A DNA stretch of 34,467 bases from contig CADBSB010000052.1 of NCBI GenBank assembly GCA_902797235.1, positions 1 to 34,467 on the forward strand, written 5' to 3'. This stretch comes from an uncultured Ruminococcus sp. (GTDB lineage: Bacteria > Bacillota > Clostridia > Oscillospirales > CAG-272). Of the stretch, positions 34,391-34,467 are shown piece by piece. The notes beneath the pieces are model-generated. The model saw nothing but the letters and a program-made list of their open reading frames with translations, had not been told where the DNA came from and did not search any database. Made by a program: the position numbers and the translations under genes. Positions within the stretch are counted from its first letter, which is position 1, and each line of letters begins with the position of its first letter.

Positions 34391-34441
34391 TTCGGCGCGG
34401 CGTCATAAGGATGTTTTTTGAATGATTATTTTCGCGCCGAA
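34391..34441. repeat. Inverted repeat after the dockerin protein
   Basis: TTCGGCGCG (34391-34399) is perfectly complementary to CGCGCCGAA (34433-34441) across a 33-base loop. With A-runs before it and AAAAT after it, it could be a weak bidirectional transcript end. A second small palindrome, GCCCGCAAGCGGGC (34451-34464), reaches almost to the window edge. Confidence 0.45.
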
Positions 34442-34467
34442 AATGAAGACGCCCGCAAGCGGGCTAA

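Overview
The window reads as a chromosomal segment of a spore-forming, gut-type Clostridia bacterium, probably Oscillospirales-like or Christensenellales-like. This is inferred from a SpoIID protein, dockerin repeats, lipoprotein solute-binding proteins, strong GGAGG ribosome sites and vegetative TTGACA/TATAAT promoters. Most genes use a moderately GC-rich codon set. The helicase gene near the right end is clearly richer in A+T. I see no rRNA, tRNA, CRISPR array, transposase or phage structural gene.

Left region (1-6556, all on the minus strand). It holds an ECF sigma factor translationally coupled to a single-pass membrane protein that runs off the left edge and is probably its anti-sigma partner. 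Upstream lie a large cytoplasmic GH106-like glycoside hydrolase and a sugar-type lipoprotein binding protein, separated by an intrinsic terminator. No permease is present. A string of small stem-loops joined by a constant AATTCAT heptamer lies between the hydrolase and the sigma gene.

Centre (6557-21272, plus strand). A divergent promoter region starts a long co-directional run: diverged type II topoisomerase subunits B and C, an exported hypothetical protein, a SpoIID-like protein, a GNAT acetyltransferase, an ADP-ribosylglycohydrolase-family protein and a CstA-type transporter. A hairpin follows. Next comes a tightly coupled run (three ATGA overlaps) of a GNAT/YoaP protein, a P-loop kinase, a TfoX-domain protein, a double zinc-ribbon protein and a second GNAT. 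A membrane-anchored GH25 lysozyme follows, and the run ends at a strong terminator.

Right-centre (21273-26828). There is an AraC/GyrI-like regulator on the minus strand with a consensus promoter. Next to it is a sigma-70-like regulator interrupted by an in-frame TAA, with 122 further sense codons of the same family beyond it. A three-gene polar amino-acid ABC transporter follows; its promoter carries several ArgR-box-like sites.

Right end (26829-34467). An A+T-rich gene encodes a UvrD-type helicase with an embedded PD-(D/E)XK-like domain, topoisomerase-type zinc fingers and an RQC domain. Beside it is a 1291-residue secreted protein with two copies of a His...Cys domain, Ig-like regions and a C-terminal dockerin. 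I consider these two proteins, the broken sigma-like gene and the stem-loop array the least ordinary parts of the window.
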